From Artemia franciscana (Eukaryota; Arthropoda; Branchiopoda; Anostraca; Artemiidae), in the NCBI RefSeq assembly GCF_032884065.1, contig NC_088868.1:39892961-39956960 (forward strand): a stretch of 64,000 nt of DNA. Reading direction: 5' to 3'. Of the stretch, positions 37,914-48,225 are shown piece by piece. The position numbers were made by a program, and so were the translations under genes. Position 1 is the first letter of the stretch, and every line of letters starts with the position of its first letter. The notes below the pieces were generated by a model. The model was not told the DNA's origin, searched no databases, and was given only the letters and a program-made list of their open reading frames with translations.

Positions 37914-38963
37914 GACTGAAGAACCTACAATAGCAACGGTACCACCATCGAAGTAGATAACCAGTGGGTTGTTCCATATTCCCCATTATTATCAAAAACA
38001 TTTACTGCACACATAAACGTTGAATACTGTAACTCCGTAAAGGCAATCAAATACATATGTAAATACGTCAACAAAGGCAGTGACATGGCAGTTTTTGGCT
38101 TGCAGCCCGAAATCAAAGATTTCGACGAAATCGTACAATATCAGGCTGGAAGATACATAAGCAGTAATGAAGCTGTTTGGCGAATTCTTTCATTTCCGAT
38201 ACATGAACGTAGTGCTGATTTCTGTAATTTAGTGACGTCCAAAAATGAATTGATTGAAAAAGTATTTCCGAATATTCTAAAAAATTATAAAAATAATAAA
38301 TGGCTAAGTGAAAGAGCGATTCTCGCACCCAAAAATATAGACGTCCACGAAATCAACAATATTGTTTTGACCAAGATTCGAGACCAGGCAGTCCTTTACA
38401 AGTCAGTCGACACAGTTTTGGAACCAAATGAAGCGGTTAATTATCCATCTGAATTTTTAAATTCCATAGATCTTTCGGGGTTTCCACCACACGTGCTACA
38501 ACTAAAAATAGGCGTACCAATAATACTTTTAAGAAATATCAACCCACCAAAGCTTTGCAATGGCACGCGACTTGCCGTAAAAAAAACAATGGAAAACCTA
38601 CTAGAGGCCACAATCTTGACAGGGCCTTTTGAGGGTGAGGCTGTTCTTATTCCTCGCATTCCCATGATTCCAACGGATCTGCCTTTTCAATTTAAAAGAT
38701 TGCAATTCCCAATTCGATTAGCATTTGCAATCACCATTAACAGAGCTCAAGGTCAATCATTAGAAAAATGTGGTATAGATCTTAATACTGATTGTTTTTC
38801 CCATGGACAATTGTACGTTGCATATTCTAGGGTCGGTAAACCTGACAATCTATTTATATGCAGCGACAATTGGACAGCGAAGAAGTTGTATATTCACAAG
38901 TTTTACGCAGTTAATTTGTATTGTGTCTATCTATCTATTTATCTATATAAAAACGAGTTGTGA
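37914..38963 (+). pseudogene. Helitron Rep fused in frame to helicase C-terminus
   Basis: The open frame begins after a TGA near 37916 and reads VDNQWVVPYSPLL, then HINVEYCNSVKAIKYICKYV. This is the Rep block with the paired Tyr residues (YxxxY) that act in strand nicking and joining by HUH Reps. From MAVFGLQPEIKDFDEIVQYQ (38085) it proceeds to SFPIHERS and then directly to ADFCNLVTSKN of the helicase. That is an in-frame deletion that removes the rest of Rep and motifs I-III. With an A8 run it reads straight through ITINRAQGQ (motif V) and AYSRVGKP (motif VI). The C-terminus is altered by a small deletion at TAKKLYIHKF. Neither activity is likely. Confidence 0.85.
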
Positions 38964-39688
38964 GTATGCATGTTTGTTTGTTTGTAAAAAGAGCGTTTGC
39001 ATATGACGTCATTATTAGCACATACGGCTTTGTATATGCACAGACAATGGGAAAGCCAAGAATGTTGTATATTCGCTATTTTTACGTAGTTTAACTCCTG
39101 CAGACGAAATGAATGCTTGCCTGAAAAATTCTAATTTATGGGCACACGTAAAAATATTAAAATTAACTACAAATATGCGTGTCCGATTGCAAAACGATGA
39201 CTCTGGTCAAACATTTTCAGATCAATTGCTGGCAATTGGAAACGGAAAGCTCCCAGTAGTGGGAAAGCCAAAAATGTTGTATATTCGCAATTTTTACGTA
39301 GTTTGAAACACATATATAAATCTATCTATATTCACAGGTGGGACACAGGGACACAACTACAATGGCGCGTATTTAATATGGCGCGTAACGACTTACGCGC
39401 GCGGGGGGGAGGGCTTGGGGGGCGCGGAGCGCCCCACCAACTAGGTATTGGGGTGGCGGGAAGCGCCACCCCAACAGCTAGTATTATATAAAAATAAGTT
39501 GTCTGTCTGTGGATCAGGTGACGTCATGTTTCTGTGTCGACTGAAGTCATGAAGTTAGTTGTCGTCATTTTTGTTATGACGGTGACGTCATTAAAGATAT
39601 TTAAGACATATATGTTCACGTAGAAATCTATTAATGTTTAAGTTTAAAATGACTGCTGAACTTGACAAAATGAAATGACTGATGAACA

Positions 39689-40006
39689 ATGGCAAAAGCC
39701 GATGAAGATGCTCAAAGAGTCTATGCCAAAAAACTTGCTGCTGATAGAGAAAGTCAGAAAAGAAAGCGTTCTGAGGAATCAAAAGAACAGCAAGGAAACA
39801 GGCTTGAGGCTAAAAAACGCACAACCGCACAGTTAGATGAAGATCCACCTGGACAGCGAGAGTCAAAACATATCAAAACTGAAAATGATAGCGATGATGA
39901 TTGGGTTTGGGATTTTGACTTGGATAAGGTCATCAATGCCTACCAGATTTTAGTTAAAAAAACAAAGGCTCGGCGATGTGTATTTCATAGTGAAGCCGAA
40001 AAATAA
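39689..40006 (+). CDS. Helitron leader ORF with acidic tail
   Basis: 105 codons from ATGGCAAAAGCC. The usual upstream start region is disturbed by a small duplication (TGACTGCTGAACTTG then TGACTGATGAAC). The basic coil and the TENDSDDDWVWDFDLD tail are intact, ending HSEAEK. Substitutions relative to 23990-24340 are few (for example KRTTAQ for KRKTAQ, RRCVF for RRYVF). Confidence 0.6.
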   Translation: MAKADEDAQRVYAKKLAADRESQKRKRSEESKEQQGNRLEAKKRTTAQLDEDPPGQRESKHIKTENDSDDDWVWDFDLDKVINAYQILVKKTKARRCVFHSEAEK

Positions 40007-40171
40007 AGAAGAAAAAGAAAACTGAAAAAAGAAAAAATGTAAAAAACTAAAAAATACTAAAAAGAAAAAACACTCAAAGAGAAATTACAGACCGGGACAC
40101 AAATGACGACCGGGACAGAGGGAATATAAATAACGACCGGGACACTCAAAGAGAAATTACAGACTGACGTC

Positions 40172-41446
40172 ATGAAGTTCGTTGTCGTCATTTTTACATC
40201 AGAAATTTATAACTACACTTTAGTTATTATAGAAGATTTGTGCGTACGTATGGCAAACAAACCTCTTCAGGATTTGGGAATGCCTTCACCTAACCGTATC
40301 GCTGCTGTTTCGACATGTGTAGAATTGAATCGTGAACAAAGTTACAGTACGAGTGATCTATTGTCGTATGGACAAAATAACATTTCTAAGTTAACGTCAG
40401 AACAAAAAGACATTTATGATACGATATTTAATTGTGTCGATAACAACGTTGGAGAAATTTTCTTTTTGGATGCGCCAGGAGGTACTGGTAAAACGTTTGT
40501 GATAAAACTGATTCTGGCATCAATTCAATCAAAAAATGATATAGCGTTGGCAATTGCGTCGTCCGGAATAGCCGGAACATTGCTGCCTGGTGGAAGAACT
40601 GCTCATTCCGCTTTGAAATTGCCTCTGAATTTGCATTCTACAGAAACTCCCACGTGCAATATTTCCAAATCATCTGGGATGGGTAAAGTATTGCAGCAAT
40701 GCAAACTTATTATTAGGGATGAGTGCACAATGGCACACAAAAAATCGCTCGAGGCGCTGGATCAATGCTTGAAAGATTTGAGAGGGAAGTCGAAACCCTT
40801 TGGCAGCACATTAATATTGCTTGCGGGAGGTTTCAGGCAAACATTACCTATAATACTTAGATCAACTCCTGCAGACGAAATGAATGCTTGCCTGAAAAAT
40901 TCTAATTTATGGGCACACGTAAAAATATTAAAATTAACTACAAATATGCGTGTCCGATTGCAAAACGATGACTCTGGGCAAACATTTTCAGATCAATTTC
41001 TGGCAATTGGAAACGGAAAGCTCCCAGTAGACTCAATTTCAGGACGTATACAACTACCTGCTGATTTCTGTAATTTAGTGACGTCCAAAAATGAATTGAT
41101 TGAAAAAGTATTTCCGAATATTCTAAAAAATTATAAAAATAATAAATGGCTAAGTGAAAGAGCGATTCTAGCATCCAAAAATATAGACGTCCACGAAATC
41201 AACAACATTGTTTTGACCAAGATTCGAGACCAGGCAGTCCTTTACAAGTCAGTCGTCACAGTTTTGGAACCAAATGAAGCGGTTAATTATCCATCTGAAT
41301 TTTTAACTTCCATAGATCTTTCAGGGTTTCCACCGCACGTGCTACAACTAAAAATAGGCGTACCAATAATACTTTTAAGAAATATCAACCCACCAAAGCT
41401 TTGCAATGGCACGCGACTTGCCGTAAAAAAACAATGGAAAACCTAA
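40172..41446 (+). CDS. Helitron Pif1-type helicase, longest open copy
   Basis: 424 residues. Start MKFVVVIF is borrowed from a Helitron 5' terminal sequence and joined to SEIYNYTLVIIEDL. Walker A APGGTGKTF at about 101-109, TAHSALKLPL about 143-152, Walker B IIRDEC at about 180-185 and motif III LAGGFRQ at about 217-223. The motif III Asp of the sister copy (LAGDFRQ) is Gly here, and Trp before Asp in motif II is Arg, so ATPase activity is doubtful. After GFPPHVLQLKIGVPIILL an A7 run changes frame and the ORF ends KKQWKT. The remaining motifs V and VI follow in 41401-41760. Confidence 0.85.
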   Translation: MKFVVVIFTSEIYNYTLVIIEDLCVRMANKPLQDLGMPSPNRIAAVSTCVELNREQSYSTSDLLSYGQNNISKLTSEQKDIYDTIFNCVDNNVGEIFFLDAPGGTGKTFVIKLILASIQSKNDIALAIASSGIAGTLLPGGRTAHSALKLPLNLHSTETPTCNISKSSGMGKVLQQCKLIIRDECTMAHKKSLEALDQCLKDLRGKSKPFGSTLILLAGGFRQTLPIILRSTPADEMNACLKNSNLWAHVKILKLTTNMRVRLQNDDSGQTFSDQFLAIGNGKLPVDSISGRIQLPADFCNLVTSKNELIEKVFPNILKNYKNNKWLSERAILASKNIDVHEINNIVLTKIRDQAVLYKSVVTVLEPNEAVNYPSEFLTSIDLSGFPPHVLQLKIGVPIILLRNINPPKLCNGTRLAVKKQWKT

Positions 41447-41760
41447 TAGAGGCCACAATCTTGACAGGGCCTTTTGAGGGTGAGGCTGTTCTTATTCCTC
41501 GCATTCCCATGATTCCAACGGATCTGCCTTTTCAATTTAAAAGATTGCAATTCCCAATTCGATTAGCATTTGCAATCACCATTAACAAAGCTCAAGGTCA
41601 ATCATTAGAAAAATGTGGTATAGATCTTAATACTGATTGTTTTTCGCATGGACAATTGTACGTTGCATGTTCGAGGGTCGGTAAACCTGACAATCTATTT
41701 ATATGCAGCGACAATTGGACAGTGAAGAATGTTGTATATTCGCAAGTTTTACGCAGTTAA
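41401..41760 (+). pseudogene. helicase C-terminal part after the poly-A frame change
   Basis: From TMENLIEATILTGPFEGEAV to [20 protein letters not shown] (motif V), [18 protein letters not shown] (motif VI) and VVYSQVLRS, then TAA. It overlaps the upstream ORF across the A7 run. If the run were eight bases long the two would be one frame, as in the copy at 38579. Confidence 0.85.
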
Positions 41761-42326
41761 TTTGTATTGTATCTATCTATCTATCTATCTATATAAAAAC
41801 GAGTTGTGTGTATGCATGTTTGTTTGTTTGTAAAAAGAGCGTTTGCATATGACGTCATTATTAGTACATACGGCTTTGTATATGCACAGACAATGGGAAA
41901 GCCAAGAATGTTGTATATTCGCAATTTTTACGTAGTTTAACTCCTGCAGACGAAATGAATGCTTGCCTGAAAAATTCTAATTTATGGGCACACGTAAACA
42001 TATTAAAATTAACTACAAATATGCGTGTCCGATTGCAAAAAGATGACTCTGGTCAAACATTTTCAGATCAATTGCTGGCAATTGGAAACGGAAAGCTCCC
42101 AGTAGTGGGAAAGCCAAGAATGTTGTATATTCGCAATTTTTACGTAGTTTGAAACACATATATAAATCTATCTATATTCACAGGTGGGACACAGGGACAC
42201 AACTACAATGGCGCGTAACTAATATGGCGCGTAACGACTTACGCGCGCGGGGGGACTTGGGGGGGTGCGAAGCGCCCCACCAACTAGGTGTTGGGGTGGC
42301 GCGAAGCGCTACCCCTACAGGTAGTA

Positions 42327-44424
42327 TCTATATATATATAAAAATAAGTTGTCTGTGTGTGTGTGGGTCTGTCTGTCGGGTGACGTCATTTTTGTGTGTT
42401 GACTGACGTCATGAAGTTAGTTGTCGTCATTTTTGTTATGACGGTGACGTCATTAAAGATATTTAAGACATGCGTTCACGTAGAAATCTATTAATGTTTA
42501 ACTGTAAAATGACTGATGAACTTACAATGGCAACAGCCGAGGAAGATGCTCAAAGAGTCTATGCCAAAAAACTTGCTGCTGATAGAGAAAGTAAGAAAAG
42601 AAAGCGTGCCGAGGAATCAAAAGAACAGCAAGGAAACAGGCTTGAGGCTGATAGAGAAAGTAAGAAACGAAAGCGTGCCGAGGAATCAAAAGAACAGCAA
42701 GGAAACAGGCTTGAGGCTGATAGAGAAAGAAAGAACAGCAAGCGTGCCGAAGAACTACAAGAGCAACGCAAAACCATGCCGAGGAACTACCAGAGCAACA
42801 TGAAACCAGACTTGCTGCTAAAAGAGAAAGTGAAAAAAGAAGGCGTGCAGAGGAATCACAAGAACAGCAAGAAATCAGACTTGCTGCTGAAAGAGAAAGT
42901 AAGAAAAGAAAGTGTGCCGAGGAATCAGAGCAACCTGAAAGTTATCGCCTGGCATTCAGGTACAGCCCAGTCGATGATTATAGCTTGAGTAGATGTGTTC
43001 AAATCGGGACTATGTCTAAAATTTTTCCCTATTGCAAGGCCTTGAAATTCAATGGTGAAACAATGGGAATGTGTTGCGCCTCAGGAAAAGTTAAACTTCC
43101 TCTATTGGCTGCACCACCAGAGCCATTGAAGACTTTCCTTACTGGAACTACGTCAGAATCTAAGCGTTTTTTGTCACAAATCAGAAAATATAACTCATGT
43201 TTCCAAATGACGTCGTTTGGTGCCCAAATCGAAAATCCAGATCAATTTATGTCTACTTTCAAAGTAAAAGGGCAAATTTATCATAGAGCAGGGTCCCTTC
43301 TACCATTCTCAGGCGATAATCATAAATTTTTACAATTGTACTTCATCAGTGTTAGAAATTCTGAATTGAACGCACGTTGCAAAATTTCTCCCAACGTTGA
43401 AAGGACAATCGTTTCCCAATTGCAACATCTTTTCCACGAAAATAATAATTTAGTGCGTCTGTTCAAAACAACCATCGATTTGATGCCTACTGATACGCAT
43501 AAAATTGTTATTTCCGCTGACAAAACGCCTCCCGGCCAAAATGTGGGTAGATACAATGCTCCAACTATCGACGAAGTAGCAATCGTTATGGTTGGTGATC
43601 AGTTTTTACTTCGAGATATTATTCTTCATAAGCGAAACGCTCAGTTGTTAAGAATTGCTGAAACTCATCGATGCTACGATGCCCTACAATATCCTATCAT
43701 TTTTTGGGATGGAGCCGACGGCTATCACTTTAATATTAAATTGATGAATCCAGCCACTAACAAAGAAATGAATAAGAAATGCAGTGCAATGCATTATTAT
43801 TCCTATAGACTAATGATTCGGCAGGATGAAGAAAATTATATTTTAAAATGTCGTCAATTGTTTCACCAATTCGTCGTTGATATGTATGCTAAAATTGAAT
43901 CAGAACGTTTGCTATATATCCGCCTGAATCAGACCAAGCTCCGCTCTGAACAATACATTCATTTGCGAGATGCAGTTATTAATGACGGTAATACCACAAA
44001 CGTTGGAAGATTAACAATTTTACTTTCGTCATATGCTGGCAGTCCCCGTCATATGCATGAATATGCTCAAGATGCTATTGCGTATGTTCGTCTCTATGGT
44101 CGTCCAGATTTATTTATTACATTTACATGTAATCAATCTTGGGACGAGATACTGCAGCTTTTACTTCAAGGACAATCGGTGGTTCATAGACATGATATTA
44201 CGGCCCGTGTCTTCCGGAAAAAGTTGAAATCACTGATAAACTACATAGTAAATTTTGAAGTGTTTGGCTCAGTGCGATGCTGGATGTACTCAGTGGAATG
44301 GCAAAAACGAGGTTTGCCACACGGACATATACTAATCTGGCTACATAAAAAAATTACTTCGAACGAAATTGATGATGTGATTTCCGCTGAAATACCTGAT
44401 GAAAATGTCAATAAGGGATTACAT
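42327..44424 (+). mobile_element. Helitron H19, Rep-bearing, 3'-truncated
   Basis: TC start at 42327 after the GTAG of H18, with TGACGTCA-type sites (the first reads GTGACGTCATTTTT), upstream ORF, leader and Rep. The sequence departs from Helitron after KGLHD at about 44424, where an unrelated AT-rich palindrome begins. No 3' terminator of its own. Confidence 0.75.
42470..42988 (+). pseudogene. Rep N-terminal leader with frameshift
   Basis: [20 protein letters not shown], then repeats of a 22-residue basic unit (EADRESKKRKRAEESKEQQG), highly charged and probably coiled coil. Near 42770 the frame changes (RKTMPRNYQS is the wrong frame). The original frame is visible as further KRESEKRRRAEESQEQQ units running into [19 protein letters not shown] and the Rep ORF. 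Here the leader is the N-terminus of Rep, unlike the separate leader ORFs with an acidic tail. Confidence 0.75.
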
Positions 44425-44471
44425 GATTTTTCTCTGCTTAATTTTTCACTTGAAAGTTTTAGGCTTAAATT

Positions 44472-44548
<77 letters not shown>

Positions 44549-44607
44549 TAGCTGTAGGGGTGGCGCGAAGCGCCCCCCCCCCCCAACTACATGGTGGGTG
44601 GCGCTAA
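42985..44607 (+). CDS. Helitron Rep (HUH) domain, C-terminally truncated
   Basis: 540 codons, of which residues 1 to about 481 are Helitron. Residues 20-60 contain the [10 protein letters not shown] zinc-binding-like start common to Helitron Reps. Residues 260-460 are the Helitron-like N domain with [15 protein letters not shown] at about 375-389 and the catalytic metal-binding HUH motif [10 protein letters not shown] at about 443-452 (His446 and His448). Rep nicks and joins the element ends during rolling-circle transposition. The Tyr motif region (seen at 37990-38060) and the helicase are missing because the ORF runs at KGLHD into a palindrome and then TA repeat, encoding meaningless Ile/Tyr. 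This is the only copy here with an intact HUH pair. Confidence 0.85.
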
Positions 44608-44625
44608 GCGCCACCCCTACAGCTA

Positions 44626-44697
<72 letters not shown>

Positions 44698-44736
44698 TTA
44701 AATTTAAGCCTAAAACTTTCAAGTGAAAAATTAAGC
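44436..44736. repeat. 301-bp palindrome with Helitron hairpins at its centre
   Basis: Left arm 44436-44477 (GCTTAATTTTTCACTTGAAA onward) and right arm 44695-44736 are exact reverse complements over 42 bases. Both continue inward as TA tracts (about 44478-44547 and 44627-44694) and then as a 79-bp core bounded by CTAG at 44548-44551 and 44623-44626. The core holds a GTAGGGGTGGCGC stem on each side and a C-run in the middle. It truncates the Rep ORF. It may be a foldback insertion, an inverted duplication or an assembly artefact. Confidence 0.85.
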
Positions 44737-45709
44737 CCTTATATTAGTAAAAATTCACAGTTAGAAATCGGCCAAGCTAAGGGAAGAAATCCCCCCGAGC
44801 TTTTGATGGCTTTGGGCTTCGCCAAGTATCAAAATTTTAGTTATCGGTTTTTTCTTACAGGAATGTGTTGCAAGTTAATTGGCAAGGCTTGCAATAAATG
44901 GGATGGACCACTTATTCCCAATTTATGATCAAGCCACGGTGCGATCAAAGAGCCTCCTTATGGCTAATATTAGGTAAGGACAGGCACAGCCAGGTCAAAT
45001 CAAAGTAGCTAAGTAGGTCGTGATCTTGATTATAAATAAGCATCAGGGGATGTATCAGGGAATGTGTCAGGGGAATAAGCATCAGGGGATGTATTTGTTG
45101 ACTGTCAAGGAAGGGAATCCATCAAGTTTTGGTTTTTATGACCAAGTTGATCATTTGCAAGGCTCAAAGCTGTTTTTGAGGTCAGTGTTCATAGAAAGCC
45201 TTTTTATGTATATTCAACGACTTTAAAAAAAATATTATTCTATTGATGGCCATATCAAATGAATGTGCATGGAACCTTCCTAAAAATACCCCTATCCACA
45301 TCATTAAAAGCTCAAATCCACCAAATTAGTGCGTCCTCGCAACAAGAGGGATGTCTACACATGGATATCACAACATGCTCACAACAAGAGGGATATCTAC
45401 ATGCTTATTTGAGACTGCCTTTTCTTGTACAATTCACAGTGAATGTCTATACAGCTCTTAGAATTATTACACTTTCTTTTCTCTAGAAGTGCTTTATTTT
45501 CCTTATAAATTCCTTTAAACTCCAAAAATGTTTCCTTTTTCATAAGCGATTTTAACAGAATTTAGTTCTTACTTTAACAAATAGTTGTTGGCAGCATTTT
45601 TTTGTACACACTGATTCAGCCTTCTCATACCCTTTCCACTCTTCCCAATAACGTTATTTTTAGCAAATAAACTATCAATATCAATATTCGTTTTCAGTAA
45701 TAATCACAA
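44737..45709. other. no gene recognised; small local repeats
   Basis: Unassigned sequence with short local duplications: AAGCATCAGGGGATGTAT twice at 45037-45095, and an ACAAGAGGGATATCTACA-like unit twice at about 45341-45400. It is the 3' flank of the minus-strand DM4/DM12-like gene, so its untranslated region may lie at 45500-45709. Confidence 0.4.
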
Positions 45710-45965
45710 TCATAATACGTTTTCAGAAATTTCGGCACTACTATCTGTATTCCTGTCGCTAGAATTCGTTTGATCAAGTTCATCATCAACGTTAACAATA
45801 AATTCCCTTTTTGACGACTTGATCCACTTCTTCACAACATCAAAGACCGAAAATGGACAGTCTGAGTAATGGCGTCCACAACTTTTGGCTGTTGTGTTTC
45901 CAATACGACCGATTTGTCTAGCTTCAATGTAGTCGTGAAGAAAATCGTTCATTCCCTCCTTTGGG
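45710..45965 (-). CDS. DM4/DM12-family gene, terminal coding exon
   Basis: Minus strand. A strong acceptor (TTTTCTTTTGTTTTTAG) precedes the exon at 45966-45968. The exon reads PKEGMNDFLHDYIEARQIGR, then a C-x5-Y-x2-C pattern (CGRHYSDCPFSVFD), then a Ser/Asp/Glu-rich tail ending ENVL and TGA at 45710-45712. The EYxxAxxxG...C...Y..CP.S.F signature is the C-terminal half of the arthropod DM4/DM12 domain. Its phase fits the donor of exon 58638-58805: the AC left over there plus the first C here makes Thr, then Pro-Lys. Function of the family is poorly known; members are often secreted. Paralogy to a specific gene cannot be decided. Confidence 0.75.
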
Positions 45966-46070
45966 CTAAAAACAAAAGAAAAACATAATCATAAAAAGCC
46001 ATAAGAAAATGGATCCAAAGCCTCCATGATCAATAGCGGTGCAAAAGGTTATTGGCAGCGCTGCTTAAAT

Positions 46071-46543
46071 AAATAATATGAAAAAAACTTCGTTTTCTTA
46101 AAGAGTTAAAGAGGCTGCGTCCCAAAGTCGAACCTTAAAACGTACAGGAATTAGAAGAGGCAGTTGGGGGGCTGCCGCCCCCCAAACCCCCAGCTTTTAA
46201 AGACTCTTTTGTACAGGTTTTTTGTTTTATTGCTAACCTCCCGCTCTTGGCTTCGGAAAGGCCCTCTTTTAATTAACAAAAAATTGAAATGAATGGATAA
46301 TGGAATAACTTCGAAAAATGTTAAAACACAAGAAGACAGGAGAACCATTACGCCGAAACTAGTAATTAGTAACAATGAAGTCCCCCCACAAAAAAACCTG
46401 TACAAAAGAGTCTTTAAAAGCTGGGGGTTTGGGGGGCGGCAGCCCCCCAACTGCCTCTTCTAATTCCTGTACGTTTTAAGGTTCGACTTTGGGACGCAGC
46501 CTCTTTAACTCTTTAAGAAAACGAAGTTTTTTTCATATTATTT
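46071..46543. mobile_element. fold-back element with 153-bp inverted arms
   Basis: 46071-46223 and 46391-46543 are reverse complements with no difference I could find, including AAATAATATGAAAAAAACTT at the outer end. Each arm also contains a smaller hairpin, GGGGGGCTGCCGCCCCCC. The 167-bp spacer shows no ORF of interest. A related partial unit (GGAATTAGGAGAGGAAGTTG through GGCTGCCGCC) lies at 46600-46650. Near-perfect arm identity implies recent origin or gene conversion. It lies in the intron, just upstream of the terminal exon. Confidence 0.85.
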
Positions 46544-46705
46544 CTGTATGTTTTTCTACAATCCATGGTGGATGTAATTTAATAATTCCTGTACTCCTCG
46601 TAAAGGAATTAGGAGAGGAAGTTGGGTGGCTGCCGCCCCCCCCCCGCTTTTAAATCATTGTATAAAATAGAAAAAAAATAGACAGAATGACCGAAATGTT
46701 TCTTT

Positions 46706-46895
46706 TGCTCATAAGAAGCTAATATTCTGTTATCTCTCAAATGATAAGCAGTCCAGGTGTTAACAAAATTATACACTTTTATTTTGATCGCTACGTCCAA
46801 AAGCCTATAATAAAGAATTTATTCTAATTGCTCATAAGAAGCTAATATTCTGTTATCTCTCAAATGATAAGCTGTCCAGGTGTTATCAAAATTTT
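46706..46895. repeat. tandem duplication, about 70-bp unit
   Basis: TTGCTCATAAGAAGCTAATA through GTCCAGGTGTTA occurs at 46706-46775 and 46827-46893, with a 120-base period and two or three differences. The second copy leads directly into the tRNA-like segment. Confidence 0.75.
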
Positions 46896-46910
46896 TTTGA
46901 TGTTGTGAAA

Positions 46911-46990
46911 AAAAGCCGCCCGTAAGGGACTTAACTTGAACTCTTGACCAGAGGATTAAAAGTCCCACGCTCTACCGACTGAGCTAATCA
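46911..46990 (-). other. tRNA-Lys-like SINE head
   Basis: On the minus strand: A box TAGCTCAGTCGGTAGAGC, anticodon loop CTTTTAA (TTT, Lys), B box-like GTTCAAGTTAA. D and anticodon arms are recognisable, but T stem and acceptor do not pair, so this is not a functional tRNA. It is probably the head of a Lys-tRNA-derived SINE whose body extends toward 46800. Confidence 0.6.
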
Positions 46991-47079
46991 CTTGCATGTG
47001 TGTAAATATAACTTCTCAATAAATTTTAAAAATTTCAAATTAACATGGGCTCTTATGGAGACGTTAATTAAGTAGCTAA

Positions 47080-47505
47080 TGCGTGGTTTCTGGAAAACAG
47101 GGAAGGAGTTATCGGATCGAGCTGAAATTTCGCAGATAAGCTCCTGGGCCGTAGGGGACCTTAACTTGTGAATTTCAGCCCGATCGGACAACGTTAAAAG
47201 GGGGGGGGGGGGGGTGGGGTTAGGGGGTCGAAACTTTCGGGGGTTAAGATTTTCCTACGAAACTTTCAAGGGCACTTACTCGGAGAATTCCACATCGAAT
47301 GAGTCTTCATAAACCCAGATCCGATGTCGGATGTGACCTGTAGGCGTCTAGGAAAAAAAAGAAAATGAATTTTAAGTGGCTATGCGTGGTTTCTGGAAAA
47401 CCGGGAAGGAGTTATCGGATCGAGCTGAAATTTCGCGGATAAGCTCCTGGGCCCTAGGGGACCTTAACTTGTGAATTTCAGCCCCATCGGACAACGTTAA
47501 AGGGA
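47080..47505. repeat. dispersed repeat Z, two direct copies
   Basis: GCGTGGTTTCTGGAAAA followed by GGGAAGGAGTTATCGGATCG and CTTGTGAATTTCAGCCC appears at 47080-47200 and 47384-47505, about 304 bases apart and about 95% alike. A G-run follows the first copy. No protein is recognisable. Confidence 0.75.
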
Positions 47506-48225
47506 GGCTGGGGTTGACGGGTCGAAACTTTCGGCCAGATTTTCCCCATGAAGGAAAAGTTGGAGGGGGATGAAATTTTGTAGGTTTCTTAGTTGGAGCT
47601 CGGGCTACGAAATGCATCCCTCTGCGACCACTGGAACCGAAGATCGCTTAACATTGTCGTGTGTCGCCTCTTTATAGAGGCACGAGTGTGCCTCCTTGAA
47701 AGCAATGTGGTTTCAGTCCATTATTTATCTCTTTCTACTTTTTTTCTGTTGTACCCACAAATCTTTGTGTGTAGAGATTTAAAATCTTCAGAGGGGCCTC
47801 TTTGGATTCAAAAATGAAAGTTCGAATGACAGTCTTAGGAGTTCAAGATGATTGGGGAAAAACAAACCATCTTCACTCCCTTTTATTGCCCTTACTCCCC
47901 AAATTACACCAAATAAAAAATCACGACAACCATTTGGTTGAAAATAGTCAAAAAGTAAAATACCTATGCATTTAGAGATGAAATGACCTTCCCAAGTCCC
48001 TTGGAGTAAGGGTTATAAGTTACGCCTTTTGGCAACTGCCAACAAATAGGGTTTGTTATATCGAAAAGGAAACATTTTTGATCCTGGGCCTCAAAAAACG
48101 CAATGGGAACCATTTACAGGGATATCAAACTTAATGAAAATGGGCTATGTGTAGAAAGACTGTCAAAATAGAATATTAGCAGCATTTCCTGAACGACCGA
48201 GAAAATTGTATTTCCTGGCCAATAC
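47506..48225. other. no gene recognised
   Basis: Unassigned intronic sequence. An open stretch on the plus strand (47593-47817) has no domain. Confidence 0.3.

Larger units (their letters stand above)
37300..39481 (+). mobile_element. composite Helitron unit H15-H16
   Basis: TC start at 37300 directly after the solitary terminator; CTAG at 39478-39481. Order: TGACGTCA sites (37340, 37363, 37404), upstream ORF, truncated leader, minisatellite, Rep-helicase fusion (37914-38963), family-2 5' end (about 38930), helicase fragment (39109-39306), double hairpin. Confidence 0.8.
39485..42324 (+). mobile_element. composite Helitron unit H17-H18
   Basis: It begins TATTATATAAAAATAAGTTG after the CTAG of H16 and ends at 42324, where the expected CTAG reads GTAG. 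The order is the same as H7-H8, which it matches closely over the leader, helicase, family-2 5' end (about 41773), helicase fragment (41955-42152) and double hairpin. Confidence 0.8.

Noticed and set aside
45020..45486. Plus-strand ORFs near 45.0-45.5 kb
   Set aside because: Built on short local duplications, with no domain; they lie antisense to the 3' flank of the DM4/DM12-like gene.
46911..46990. Functional tRNA-Lys gene
   Set aside because: Acceptor and T stems do not pair, and it is embedded in repeat sequence.
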